In this document: in pieces, positions 11,568-23,500 of the stretch
Numbering within the stretch: position 1 is the stretch's first letter
Layout of the letters: the number at the start of each line of letters is the position of its first letter
NCBI RefSeq assembly: GCF_902806685.2
Contig: NC_048556.1
Coordinates: forward strand, 11,928,734 to 11,992,733
DNA from: Maniola hyperantus
Lineage: Eukaryota > Arthropoda > Insecta > Lepidoptera > Nymphalidae
Direction: 5' to 3'
Length of the DNA: 64,000 bases
The notes under the pieces: model-generated
Database searches by the model: none
Told to the model about the DNA's origin: nothing
What the model saw: the letters and a program-made list of their open reading frames with translations, nothing else
Made by a program: the position numbers and the translations under genes

Positions 11568-14500
11568 CTATGAGGCTTCAAACTTGACTCCGTCCGGGTA
11601 TTTGTTGAACACAGTGGGCGTTCTATTGTCGTCGGGTAACACCAGGCGGTAGTGGTCTGAAGGAGGCAGCGGGACGTTGGGCTTGGCGTGGTCCTTTCGG
11701 AAGTGTCTGCTCAGATGGCTGGTTTGAGAAAATTTGCGCTCGCAGATCTTGCACTGGTACTTCTTCACTCCCGTGTGGACCTGACCAAGAACATTAAACG
11801 GTATATTACAATTCCGTGTGGACCTGACAAATTACATTAAACGGTACCTATATTACAATTCTGTGTGGACCTGACAAATAACATTAAACAGTATATTAAT
11901 TTCAGTGTGGACCTGACAAATAAAGTTAAACAGTATATTAGTCTCTGTGTGCACCTGACAAATAAAGTTAAACAGTATATTAGTCTGTGTAGACCTGACA
12001 AATAAAGTTAAACGGTATATTAGTCTCTGTGTGGACCTGACAAATAAAGTTAAACGGTATATTACTAAGATAAGGTAGGAACTAAACTAATGATAACTAA
12101 TAAATTACACGGAAACATAAAAAAAAGTGCTAGGGGTCAGAAAGTTACCACTTTGTGTTGTTTGAGCGCGGAGGAGGTGTAGAAGGTCTTGCCACACTCG
12201 CACAGGTAGTCTCGTTGCCCCTTGTGCCTCTTCAGGTGCACGTTGTAGGAGCTGCACGTTACGAAGCCTCGGTGACATTCTTTGCAGTTGTATCTGCAAC
12301 ATCAATAGCGCATTACAGTCTAGGCCTGAAATAAAGCTATTACCGGCCGAGGAATATTGGAAGGCCGAGGCGAAGCCGAGAACTTTTCGAGTGATTTCTT
12401 TGAAAAATTAAACTAGGTCGGTAATTTGAATTTCGGCCGAGACTTGCGCTACTCCTATTTGCGAGTAAACAATAAAAAACTTAAACTTATATGCAAAGGT
12501 CATAAACTATACAGCCTGAAGCACACCAAATAAGTTAGAATATCCCCCTCCTCCACCTCAGCCCCCCTACCAGCGTGCCTTGCAGCTCCGCGTCGCGAAT
12601 AGAGGCTCATAGAAAAAGGACCCCGGATGGGTTCAAAACTAGTTGGGCATACTCCGACTTAGCACGTGAGTCTAGCCGTTAGATATTTATATTGTTTATA
12701 ATGGACATGACAGTTTACCTGACTTCTTTATTGTGTATCCGGATGTGAATGGAGAGGTTCCCGGAGGTGGCGAAGGTCTTCTCGCACAGGTGGCACGAGT
12801 AGGGCTTCTCCCCGTTGTGAGTTCGTTGGTGGACTCGCAAGTCCGACTTTATGGGGAACCCTGCACATTTAATAGATTCATTAAAAAAATGTTATATTTT
12901 GTTCAAGATATATATTTAGATGTATTGTAAAATGTGATATACCTTTCCCGCAGACCTGGCACAGGAAGGTCTTGTCCCCTTGTGCCTCTTCATGTGTATG
13001 GACAGTTGCGTCTTTTGTAGATGTAGTGTAAAATGTGATATACCTTTCCCGCAGACCTGGCACAGGAAGGTCTTGTCCCCCTTGTGCCTCTTCATGTGTA
13101 TGGACAGTTGCGTCTTTTGTAGATGTAGTGTAAAATGTGATATACCTTTCCCGCAGACCTGGCACAGGAAGGTCTTGTCCCCCTTGTGCCTCTTCATGTG
13201 TATGGACAGTTGCGTCTTTTGTAGATGTAGTGTAAAATGTGATATACCTTTCCCGCAGACCTGGCACAGGAAGGTCTTGTCCCCCTTGTGCCTCTTCATG
13301 TGTATGGACAGTTGCGTCTTTTGTAGATGTAGTGTAAAATGTGATATACCTTTCCCGCAGACCTGGCACAGGAAGGTCTTGTCCCCCTTGTGCCTCTTCA
13401 TGTGTATGGACAGTTGCGTCTTTTGTAGATGTAGTGTAAAATGTGATATACCTTTCCCGCAGACCTGGCACAGGAAGGTCTTGTCCCCCTTGTGCCTCTT
13501 CATGTGTATGGACAGTTGCGTCTTTTGTAGATGTAGTGTAAAATGTGATATACCTTTCCCGCAGACCTGGCACAGGAAGGTCTTGTCCCCCTTGTGCCTC
13601 TTCATGTGTATGGACAGTTGCGTCTTTTGTAGATGTAGTGTAAAATGTGATATACCTTTCCCGCAGACCTGGCACAGGAAGGTCTTGTCCCCCTTGTGCC
13701 TCTTCATGTGTATGGACAGTTGCGTCTTTTGTAGATGTAGTGTAAAATGTGATATACCTTTCCCGCAGACCTGGCACAGGAAGGTCTTGTCCCCCTTGTG
13801 CCTCTTCATGTGTATGGACAGTTGCGTCTTTTGTAGATGTAGTGTAAAATGTGATATACCTTTCCCGCAGACCTGGCACAGGAAGGTATTGTCCCCCTTG
13901 TGCCTCTTCATGTGTATGGACAGTTGCGTCTTTTGTAGATGTAGTGTAAAATGTGATATACCTTTCCCGCAGACCTGGCACAGGAAGGTCTTGTCCCCCT
14001 TGTGCCTCTTCATGTGTATGGACAGTTGCGTCTTTTGTAGATGTAGTGTAAAATGTGATATACCTTTCCCGCAGACCTGGCACAGGAAGGTCTTGTCCCC
14101 CTTGTGCCTCTTCATGTGTATGGACAGTTGCGTCTTTTGTAGATGTAGTGTAAAATGTGATATACCTTTCCCGCAGACCTGGCACAGGAAGGTATTGTCC
14201 CCCTTGTGCCTCTTCATGTGTATGGACAGTTGCGTCTTTTGTAGATGTAGTGTAAAATGTGATATACCTTTCCCGCAGACCTGGCACAGGAAGGTCTTGT
14301 CCCCCTTGTGCCTCTTCATGTGTATGGACAGTTGCGTCTTTTGTAGATGTAGTGTAAAATGTGATATACCTTTCCCGCAGACCTGGCACAGGAAGGTCTT
14401 GTCCCCCTTGTGCCTCTTCATGTGTATGGACAGTTGCGTCTTTTGTAGATGTAGTGTAAAATGTGATATACCTTTCCCGCAGACCTGGCACAGGAAGGTC

Positions 14501-17500
14501 TTGTCCCCCTTGTGCCTCTTCATGTGTATGGACAGTTGCGTCTTTTGTAGATGTAGTGTAAAATGTGATATACCTTTCCCGCAGACCTGGCACAGGAAGG
14601 TATTGTCCCCCTTGTGCCTCTTCATGTGTATGGACAGTTGCGTCTTTTGTAGATGTAGTGTAAAATGTGATATACCTTTCCCGCAGACCTGGCACAGGAA
14701 GGTCTTGTCCCCCTTGTGCCTCTTCATGTGTATGGACAGTTGCGTCTTTTGTAGATGTAGTGTAAAATGTGATATACCTTTCCCGCAGACCTGGCACAGG
14801 AAGGTCTTGTCCCCCTTGTGCCTCTTCATGTGTATGGACAGTTGCGTCTTTTGTAGATGTAGTGTAAAATGTGATATACCTTTCCCGCAGACCTGGCACA
14901 GGAAGGTATTGTCCCCCTTGTGCCTCTTCATGTGTATGGACAGTTGCGTCTTTTGTAGATGTAGTGTAAAATGTGATATACCTTTCCCGCAGACCTGGCA
15001 CAGGAAGGTCTTGTCCCCCTTGTGCCTCTTCATGTGTATGGACAGTTGCGTCTTTTGTAGATGTAGTGTAAAATGTGATATACCTTTCCCGCAGACCTGG
15101 CACAGGAAGGTCTTGTCCCCCTTGTGCCTCTTCATGTGTATGGACAGTTGCGTCTTTTGCACGAAGTCCTTGAAGCAAATCGTGCAACTGAACAACTTCT
15201 CCCCTGAAACAACCAACCAATTATATAATAATTTTTTTCTCCAACTTGATCGGAATCGGCTACTACTACTGAAGAAAGGATTTCATTACAAAGGACTGTT
15301 ATTGGGACTTTGGTTTAAAAGGAATTTACTTTTATTTATCGTTTAGTTTAAAAGGACTCGGCTGGCGCCTCGGCCTTCCAATAGTACTCGTCCAGTAATC
15401 GCTTTATTTCAGGCCTGGACTGTAATGTACTATTATTATAAAATAGGCTAGAACGATTTGTGGCGTGACGATCTCGGCTACGTAAAATGACGTCACACAA
15501 CGCAATAGGCTAGTTGACACTTTTTTTAAGTAGGTCTTAAATGGTTAATATTTGTCCTATTAGATCAAAAAAATTAACACTATATTTTTTTGCGCCCTAA
15601 AAACCGTAAAACTTTAATTTAATTCAATCAATTCAATTCCCAATTATTGGCTTTTAGGTGTGCCAGCTGGGCACAGAGTGTTTCGCCAGTGTCACGTTTA
15701 TGGAGAAGGCACGAAGGAGATTGTTCGGTGAGAGCTGTTGTACAGTTAAATTTTGAATATCTACAAAATAGTTAAAATTTTTTTTTTTTTGGTAGTTTGT
15801 TAGTTTGTTAGTCCTTAACCTAGAAAAAAAACACAAATGATTAGTTGTCTATTAGATTTAAAACATTAGTTGGAGACAAACACAATAATATTTACAATTT
15901 AATTTTATTATATTCTATATATTTACATAAAAATCTACAATATGGACTAAACACAAACATTAATAAACATTCAACATTTATAGGACGAGGGACTTTGTGA
16001 GGGAGGACATCATAGAGAGGATGGAGAAGTTTGGGACAGTTGAAGAGGATGTGAGAAACAGTGCCTTCATGTAAGCCACACTCGCAGAGTGAGTTATCCC
16101 TTATCCGAAGTTTAGCCAGGTGGACAGGTGTACAAGAGTGACCGAGACGTAAGCGGGAGATAGTAGAGGAGATCCAACGATTCGCATATCTATGGCGAAA
16201 AAACCACGGTCGTCTTGGGATGTTTGGCTGGATGGATGCATAAAATTTACCCTTGATTAATTTTGATTTATTCCAACACATATTCCAGGATTTATCCATG
16301 TAGGATTTTGCTAGGGCACTTAAATCTTGTGGCGAATTTTTGAAGTGTTCCAGAGAACCAGATTCTATAGCTGTTTTTGCACAAGAGTCAGCAGTCTCAT
16401 TTCCAGGGATACCTGAATGACCCGGGATCCAGACCAGCAAGATAGATAATCCTTTTTGATTACATGAAAACAGAGCTTCCCTGATCTGTAAAACGATGGA
16501 AGATCTTGATTTACTACGGAAAGGATTTTCCTTAATAGACATTAGGCAACTTAAAGAGTCAGTCAAAATAACTGTTTGTTGTATGTTATGGGATAGTGCA
16601 TACAGGATTGCTTCCAATAAAGCAGTGGCCTCTCCTGTGAACACCGAAGTTTCGGGGGGACATTTGAATTTCAAAATTATTTTGTATCTAGGGATCCAGC
16701 AAGCCGCACCGACACATCCGCTAGGAGACAGCTTTGATGCATCAGTATAGATGAGAAGGTGATTTGGCCAATTTTGATGAATAATGGTTTGAAGTTTGGC
16801 ATTAGTATCTGGAGACCCTTTAGTCAAACCAATATCTGTAATGATGGGAGGGTTGAATACCAGAGCTTTGTAGGGGGTAGAAAATAATGGATTTATAGGA
16901 AAAGTTGATATGGGATGGGGAAGGCTGGTATATTTTAAAAAGCTGTCCAACAAATATGAAGAAGTGTTGCGGGATTGAGGAAATTTGGATAGTTTGGTTA
17001 GTCGAGGCCAAAGGGGGTGAGATGACAGCTGTAACATCTTGCTGACAAAGCGGTCACAGAGGTATTGGCGACGAATGGTTAGAGGAGGATCAACACATTC
17101 CACTTGCAGGGCATTGGTAGGGGAAGTTTTCATAGCACCTAGAATAATTCTAAGGCACTTATATTGGACTTTATTAAGTTTATCCACAGCTGATTTATTG
17201 AAGGGATCTAAAACAAACATACAATAGTCCATGTGGCTTCGTACTAGAGCGTTATACAATAATTTTAAAGAATAAGGGTGGGCACCCCACCATACTCCCG
17301 CTACTGCGCGTATAACGTTAATACCCTTTTCGCATTTTTTCAACACGTGTTCAGAGTGGGCAAGTCCAGTCAGTCTGTTGTCTAGATAAATACCCAAAAA
17401 TTTAGATTTGTCTGCAAGATAGATTGGTTGATCCTCAAATGAAAAGTGGAAGGTGGGAAGGGACCTTTTCCTTGAAAACACTACTGCCTGGCATTTGCCC

Positions 17501-20500
17501 ACAGACAGAGACAAGCCATGGCCAGACAGCCATTGGCCTAGGTAAAACAAAGCAGAGTTGATACGACAGGATATTTCCTCTACACTGCCTGAGCTGTGAT
17601 AGAGGACAATATCATCAGCATATTGTAAGATGTTACAAAAACTGTTGACCGACAATTCGAGATCATGGGTATATATGCTGTATAGCAGAGGGCTGAGGAC
17701 TGAGCCTTGTGGGAGGCCTTTCCAGACAAGTCTGGGGGGAAGGTAGGTAGACTGATGCTTGACCAGAATGGATCTGCAGAACAGCAGATTACATATGAGA
17801 TGGATTAACCTCGGAGGGATACTCAGATTTTGCAATTTTTGCCTGAGCACCGGAAGTAAAACATTGTCATATGCAGAAGCAATATCTAGAAATATACCCA
17901 CGAGGTACTCTCCCTTTGTAAAGGCTAACCGAATGTCTGTTGTCAGTATGCTGAGACTGTCTGTAGTACTCAAGCCCTTCCGAAACCCAAATTGGGAGGA
18001 GGGAAGAATATTTCTGCTTTCTATTAGCCATTCCAATCGGTTTTTAAGGAGATGTTCTACTATTTTTGCCAAAGTAGATGACAAAGCTATGGGTCTGTAA
18101 GAATTTGGATCTAAAGGATTTTTTCCGGGTTTTAGGATGGGGATAACTATTTGGGATTTCCAAGAGTCCGGGATAATACCGATTTCAAAACATTTATTTA
18201 TTATGTTAAGGAAATAATATTTAGCTTTGTCATCTAGGTTGGTCAAAAAGGAATATGGAACGCCATCTTCCCCTGGAGTTGAATCTCTGAGGCCGTTAAG
18301 AGCTGTTTGAAGCTCAGAAAAAGAAAAGGGGGCATCCATTTCATCTGTAATTGGAGCTGGCGCTGAATTTGGAAATGAATCCACATAGGGAACATAAGGT
18401 GGAGCCAGTTTGTCAGCAAAGTTGTTGAGCCAATCAGAAGGATTGTTAGAAGTTGGATCAGAATGGTTTAGGGAGCGACGGAATCTTCTAACATTTGTCC
18501 AGACAATTGTGGAAGGGGAACGAGGGCTAAGATTTTCACAAAAACGGATCCAGCTTGATTTTTTCTTTTTAATAACTAATCTTTTAACTTTGGCATCAAG
18601 TCTTTGGTACTTACAAAAGTTGTCTTGGGTCATGCAGTTTGAGTATAATTCCTCAGCAGCAGTTCTTTGTCCAAATAAATCTCTGCATTCCTCATCCCAC
18701 CAGGGAGAGGAAAGCAGATGATTTTTGGGTGGATGTTTTTTAGGAATATGGGAATCGGCCGAAGATTTGAGAGATGTTACAAATAGGTTGTAGCAAGTCA
18801 AAGCACTTTCATCACCTTCCAACCCTGGGAGAGAGTCTATCATGCAATCCACGGATTGAGCATAAGCTGCCCAGTTTAGCTTTTTTTTAAGGTTATATTT
18901 TAGAAGAGGGTCATGGTTAGGTTGGGGGAGGGATCTATTGTTTAGTGAAAGGACAAGGGGAAAGTGGTCGCTGCCGTGTGTCGACGGGAGGATTTTCCAA
19001 GAAATTTGAGAGGCAAGGTTAGGCGAACAGAGAGAAAGATCCACGGCAGTTTTTGGATTCTGATTAGGGAATACCCTGCGGGTTGGAGAGCCATCATTGA
19101 GGATGCAGAGACCTACATCATCAAGAATGTCAATCAATAGCGAGGCAAACCCATCACAGCCGTAGCACCCCCACATGGTGTGGTGAGTGTTAAGGTCACC
19201 CATGGCAATGATAGGACTAGGAACAGAAGAAAGAATAGACTGTAACTCAGGGAGAATGGAGGGGGAAGGATGAGGAATATACAGAGATACAAAAGAGATG
19301 TTTAGTGCACGGACAGCGACAGCATTAATCTGATCGCTGTGGGCGGGAAGAGGGATTTGGGAATAGGAGATGGAGTGCCGGACAAAGACGGCACTGCCTG
19401 CATACCCATCATTCCTGTCATCCCTTAAACAGGTGAAGCCGGGCACCCGGAACCGAGAACCAGGCAACAACCATGTCTCCGAGATGGCAACGATGGCAGG
19501 ATTATGCAGGTTGATAAGAGATAATAATTCATGTTTTTTGGGACGTAAGCTCTTACTGTTCCATTGCAATAGGATTATTGGGGCCGTTTTGGAGGATCTT
19601 AAACAGTTGGGATAAGTTGTTGGCAACGTTGGGCGGTAGGGGTATTTCACTACATGGCGAAAGAAGGGTCAAGAGAAGGGAGGTGATTTGCTCCAACATT
19701 GGGAGATTTCCAGAAGGAGAGTTGGTATTGTTTATAACGCTGCCATTAGGAAGGGATGAAGAAGGGTCAGCAACAATATTTTGGTGAGCTCGTTTGTCAT
19801 ATCCCCTTGCTAGAGGAGCTCGGGGACGAGGGGGGCGGATAATGGTTTGCCTGTATGACTTGTTTGAAGTCTGATGCGAGGGACGGGAGGGGGTCTTGAG
19901 GGGTGAGAAAGCGGGAGGGGAAAGCATCTCCTTTGTCATCTCTGCATAAGAGCGTCTGACAGGAGGGAACTGGGATGCCGCTTCCATGTATGAGATGTTG
20001 TCTTGGGACATGACGGTTTTTATTGACTGCTGTCTGGAAAATTCCGGGCAGGCTTTATCAGTGGAAAAATGTTTACCAGAGCAGTAGAGGCAAGTGGCTG
20101 ACTCTTTGTCAGCTTCACAGGAGTCACCAGTGTGGGGTTGAGTGCATTTGTAGCACCTGGGCTTTGACCTGCAGATAGTTTTGGTGTGCCCAAACCGACA
20201 GCAGTTCAGGCACTGTATCGTCGGCAGTTTATAAGTATCAACGGGCAGGGACGTGTGGTAAGAGTAAACTTTAGAGGGCAGCATTTGCCCCCTAAAGGTT
20301 AACACCACGGATTGAGTAGGCACCCATGTCGTAGTGTTATCGGTTAGTACTTTTCGATTTAATCGTCTGGCTTTTACTACTTCCCCACAGCCTGGGGGTA
20401 GCTCCATTGAGTCAGCGAGCTCGCCCATCGACCAGTCCACAGGGACTCCCTTGACCAAACCCATTCTGGTTACATTGTATGATGGTATGTGGGCTTTGAA

Positions 20501-23500
20501 TTTGCACATGGATAGAATGGGATTGGTCAAGAAGTTATTGGCTGCAGCAGCGGTCGAAAACTCCACTGTAACCTTATTGCGGCCGATATTTTTAACGCCA
20601 TCATGGATTATTGAGCCAATTTTGTGTTTGTGTAGGAATTGGCCAAAAGTAATGGCCCTCAATGAGGCACCTGAGGATGGGTCTTCAACTTCACGCGCGA
20701 CTTGGACGATAAACGGTCCCTTGTCATCAATGGAGTACGACTTGGGGCCTTCGGAGAAGGAGGGGTGAACGTAGAAATTTTGGACAGAAGGGTTCGTCTG
20801 TGTAGGGTCCGTTATGGTTTTTTTAGAGGCGGAAGGAACAGGTCCATCCTCTCCTTGACGTTTGCGGGATGTAGGATTTGAAACTCCCGGATCGGGAGGT
20901 TCACTGGGTGGATGTATGTTCATTTCGCAGGCTAGTTAGCACATATCTTCCTACTTACCAGCACCAATACGGTTAGTATTCACATAAATACCAAATAACA
21001 ACTATTTATAGTGTGAAATTCACAGTAAAAACGCCAAAAAACACCGAAATCACTCTAATACGTGCGTCAACCAAAGAACGCTCCTGACAAGTCCAACTTT
21101 AATTTAAAAATATATCTTTCTTAGACAGGTGAAAACACTGTCGGCCATGTTTGGCCGATAGATTATCTGTGCTCTGACGTCATGCATTTGTAAACAACAG
21201 CATAACATTTACACACACACACACATGCACACACGCTCACACATACTCATAAGCACACACTCACACACGCATATACACACACATACAATCATACACACAC
21301 TGTTGTAATTTTATTTTATTATTGTATATACCTACATTTATTCTAACTCTATTCTGTTAAAATAGTTTAATTATAATTTTAAGTAATCTCTTTTGGCCTT
21401 CTGTTATACCTAGATTTAAATTTAAATAATAATTATGTATTTACGCTGTTGATTACTTTCAAATAAACAAAATAAAAATAAAATAAAAAATAACCTCCCA
21501 AAGTTTAATAAAAATGACTTCTATACTAGTTTACATGAAAAATGTAGTAATTATCGTTATTGTATCATCCGAGAATGTAAAAACGCATCGATAAAGACCA
21601 CAGGAAAGTTGTGGATTAGAGTGCCCAGTGAAATAAATATACGTAACACGCGAAGACTTGCTTAAAGGGATCCTATATGACTAACGACTGCAACCCGAAT
21701 TTATTTTTGCAAAGATCGCTTTGTTGTAAGTCTTACTTAATAACTTATTCAATTTATAAAGAGAAAACGATAATTTTTTACGTTTACTATGAGTTTTTAG
21801 AAATATATAAAAACTAGCTTATGCTCGTGACTTCGCCCGCGTGGACTTCATAAATTTCAAACCCCCGTTTAACCCACTCAGGGGTGGAATTTCAAAAAAT
21901 TCTTTTCTAGTGGATACCTTCTCTTTACCTACAAGGAACACACCCACCAAATTTCATGTATCTAGGACCAGCTGTTTAGATGTTTAGGCTGTGCGTTGAT
22001 ATATAAGTTAGTCAGGACTTTAAATTTTATATACATGGATACTACGTTAGGCCACACGTGACATAGGGATGACATTTCTTTGTTACATATTTAATGACGT
22101 CACATCATGGCTGACAGCGTTTTCTGCGTTTCAAATAAAAATAAAAACTGTATTTTTTTAAATTGGATTTATATATCCATCCTGCGTTTTTAATAATTGT
22201 TATTGATATATTTCGTTATCTTAAGCAAAATACTATAATAAATAATCATTTATTGGACGAAATTAGATATGAGTCAAGTAGCCTATTGTTGTGCGTTCAA
22301 ATACTTAATAATTAATTTCTCAGTCATTTACTGATGGATTTGAAAAATGTTTTCACTGGTTTTTTCTTTTTGATCTACATTTTAATTCCATTACGATATC
22401 CATTAAATATCGTATTATTATCATGAAACTTCTCCATTAAATTTGTGGTTCCTTGTATACTCAAAAATGAACTGGCGATGGGTTGGATGGATCCCTACGA
22501 GAGACCTATGTCCAGCAGTGGACGTGTATCGGTTGTTGATGATGATGAGCGTGTGGTCAACTTACCGGTGTGAACTCGGATGTGGTTGACGAGCCCCGCC
22601 CGCCGGCTGAACTGCTTGGAGCAGTACTCGCAGTGGTACGGCGTCTCACCCGAATGGACCCTCTTGTGCTGGAACAGAGCACTGTGACCCCTGCAAACAA
22701 TTTTGAAAATTCTAGGGGTCATAAAATAAACCCTAGTATTCAGTGTTTTCAGAACAAAAACAGTGTAATAAATACCAAATGTTGGCCGCAATCAGACTTG
22801 CTAGCAAGTGATGTTGCAGCCTAAGGAGCTTGCCTAGAAGATGCCTCTACACTCTTGACTTGAAGGTACTCATAATCAAATTGCAGGGGATAACTGATGC
22901 TGGAAGGGTGTTCCATATCCTAGTGGTTCTAATTAGAAACGGAGAGGCAAATTGCTTTGTATGTGTCTGTGGATGTGGAATTTCCACTACGTACGGCTGC
23001 AGACCTTGACCTTGACCTTGACAATAGAAAGGTAAAGGAGGAATCAGGTCAAAAAAATAGGCACTTTCTCTGAAATATATCCTGTAAAATATTACTTGTA
23101 CTTTGCAATTGTGTTTAATTGGAGTCAACCGGTCACAGAAGCACTAACTTGAAGGTAGCGGGGCACTGCTCGCACTTGTAGGGGCGGCTGTCGGTGTGGC
23201 AGATCTTGTGCGCCTTCAGGTTGCTCTTGGTGCTGATGATCTTGCCGCACACGTCGCACTGCGACGGCATCTTGCTGTCGGGCAGCTGGCATTCATCCAG
23301 CACATATTCTGGAATGGAGGAATTTCTGTTTTTATAATAATTAAATATAAAATTTAAGTAAAATATAACAAAAACACGAATCATTATCATGATCATGAAT
23401 ATCTCAACAAATGGAAAAGTTGCGCTTGCGACAATAATTCCATTGCACGCGGCGCTCCAGCGTGTGACGTCACACTAGTCACGTGACGTCACACTAGTCA

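Larger units (their letters stand above)
15623..21094 (-). mobile_element. Full-length I-superfamily LINE with 13-bp TSD
   Basis: The element is flanked by AACTTTAATTTAA at 15610-15622 and 21095-21107. The empty site is visible in copy B of the TIR element near 54585, which proves the boundaries. The 3' end has a short TTGAA-like repeat rather than poly(A). Two long overlapping ORFs are intact. It lies in antisense... orientation is the same strand as the zinc-finger gene, in the intron after exon 7, about 420 nt upstream of exon 8. Confidence 0.92.
15505..22286. mobile_element. TIR element copy A, split by a LINE
   Basis: The ends are AATAGGCTAGTTGACAC on the left and GAGTCAAGTAGCCTAT on the right, imperfect inverted repeats. 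Removing the LINE (15623-21094) and the small LINE-tail insertion (21207-21494) leaves about 1.01 kb, the same size and sequence as copy B at 49944-55483. No coding potential of its own, so non-autonomous. It also contains a SINE/Helitron-like fragment at about 21816-22030, shared with copy B. Confidence 0.82.

Noticed and set aside
3497..15158. CRISPR arrays
   Set aside because: The repeats are contiguous without unique spacers and contain coding exon sequence in a eukaryotic gene.
12881..15346. Three ORFs of 766-788 codons on both strands
   Set aside because: All are products of the 102-bp array, whose period keeps several frames open. Only 15203-15084 is exon in the gene model.
20334..20768. 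Plus-strand ORF of 144 codons (and others over 15892-20923)
   Set aside because: Shadow frames of the LINE ORF1 and ORF2 on the opposite strand.
22847..23128. An additional exon of the zinc-finger gene
   Set aside because: The frame matches LINE C-termini, and the flanking exons already join in phase.
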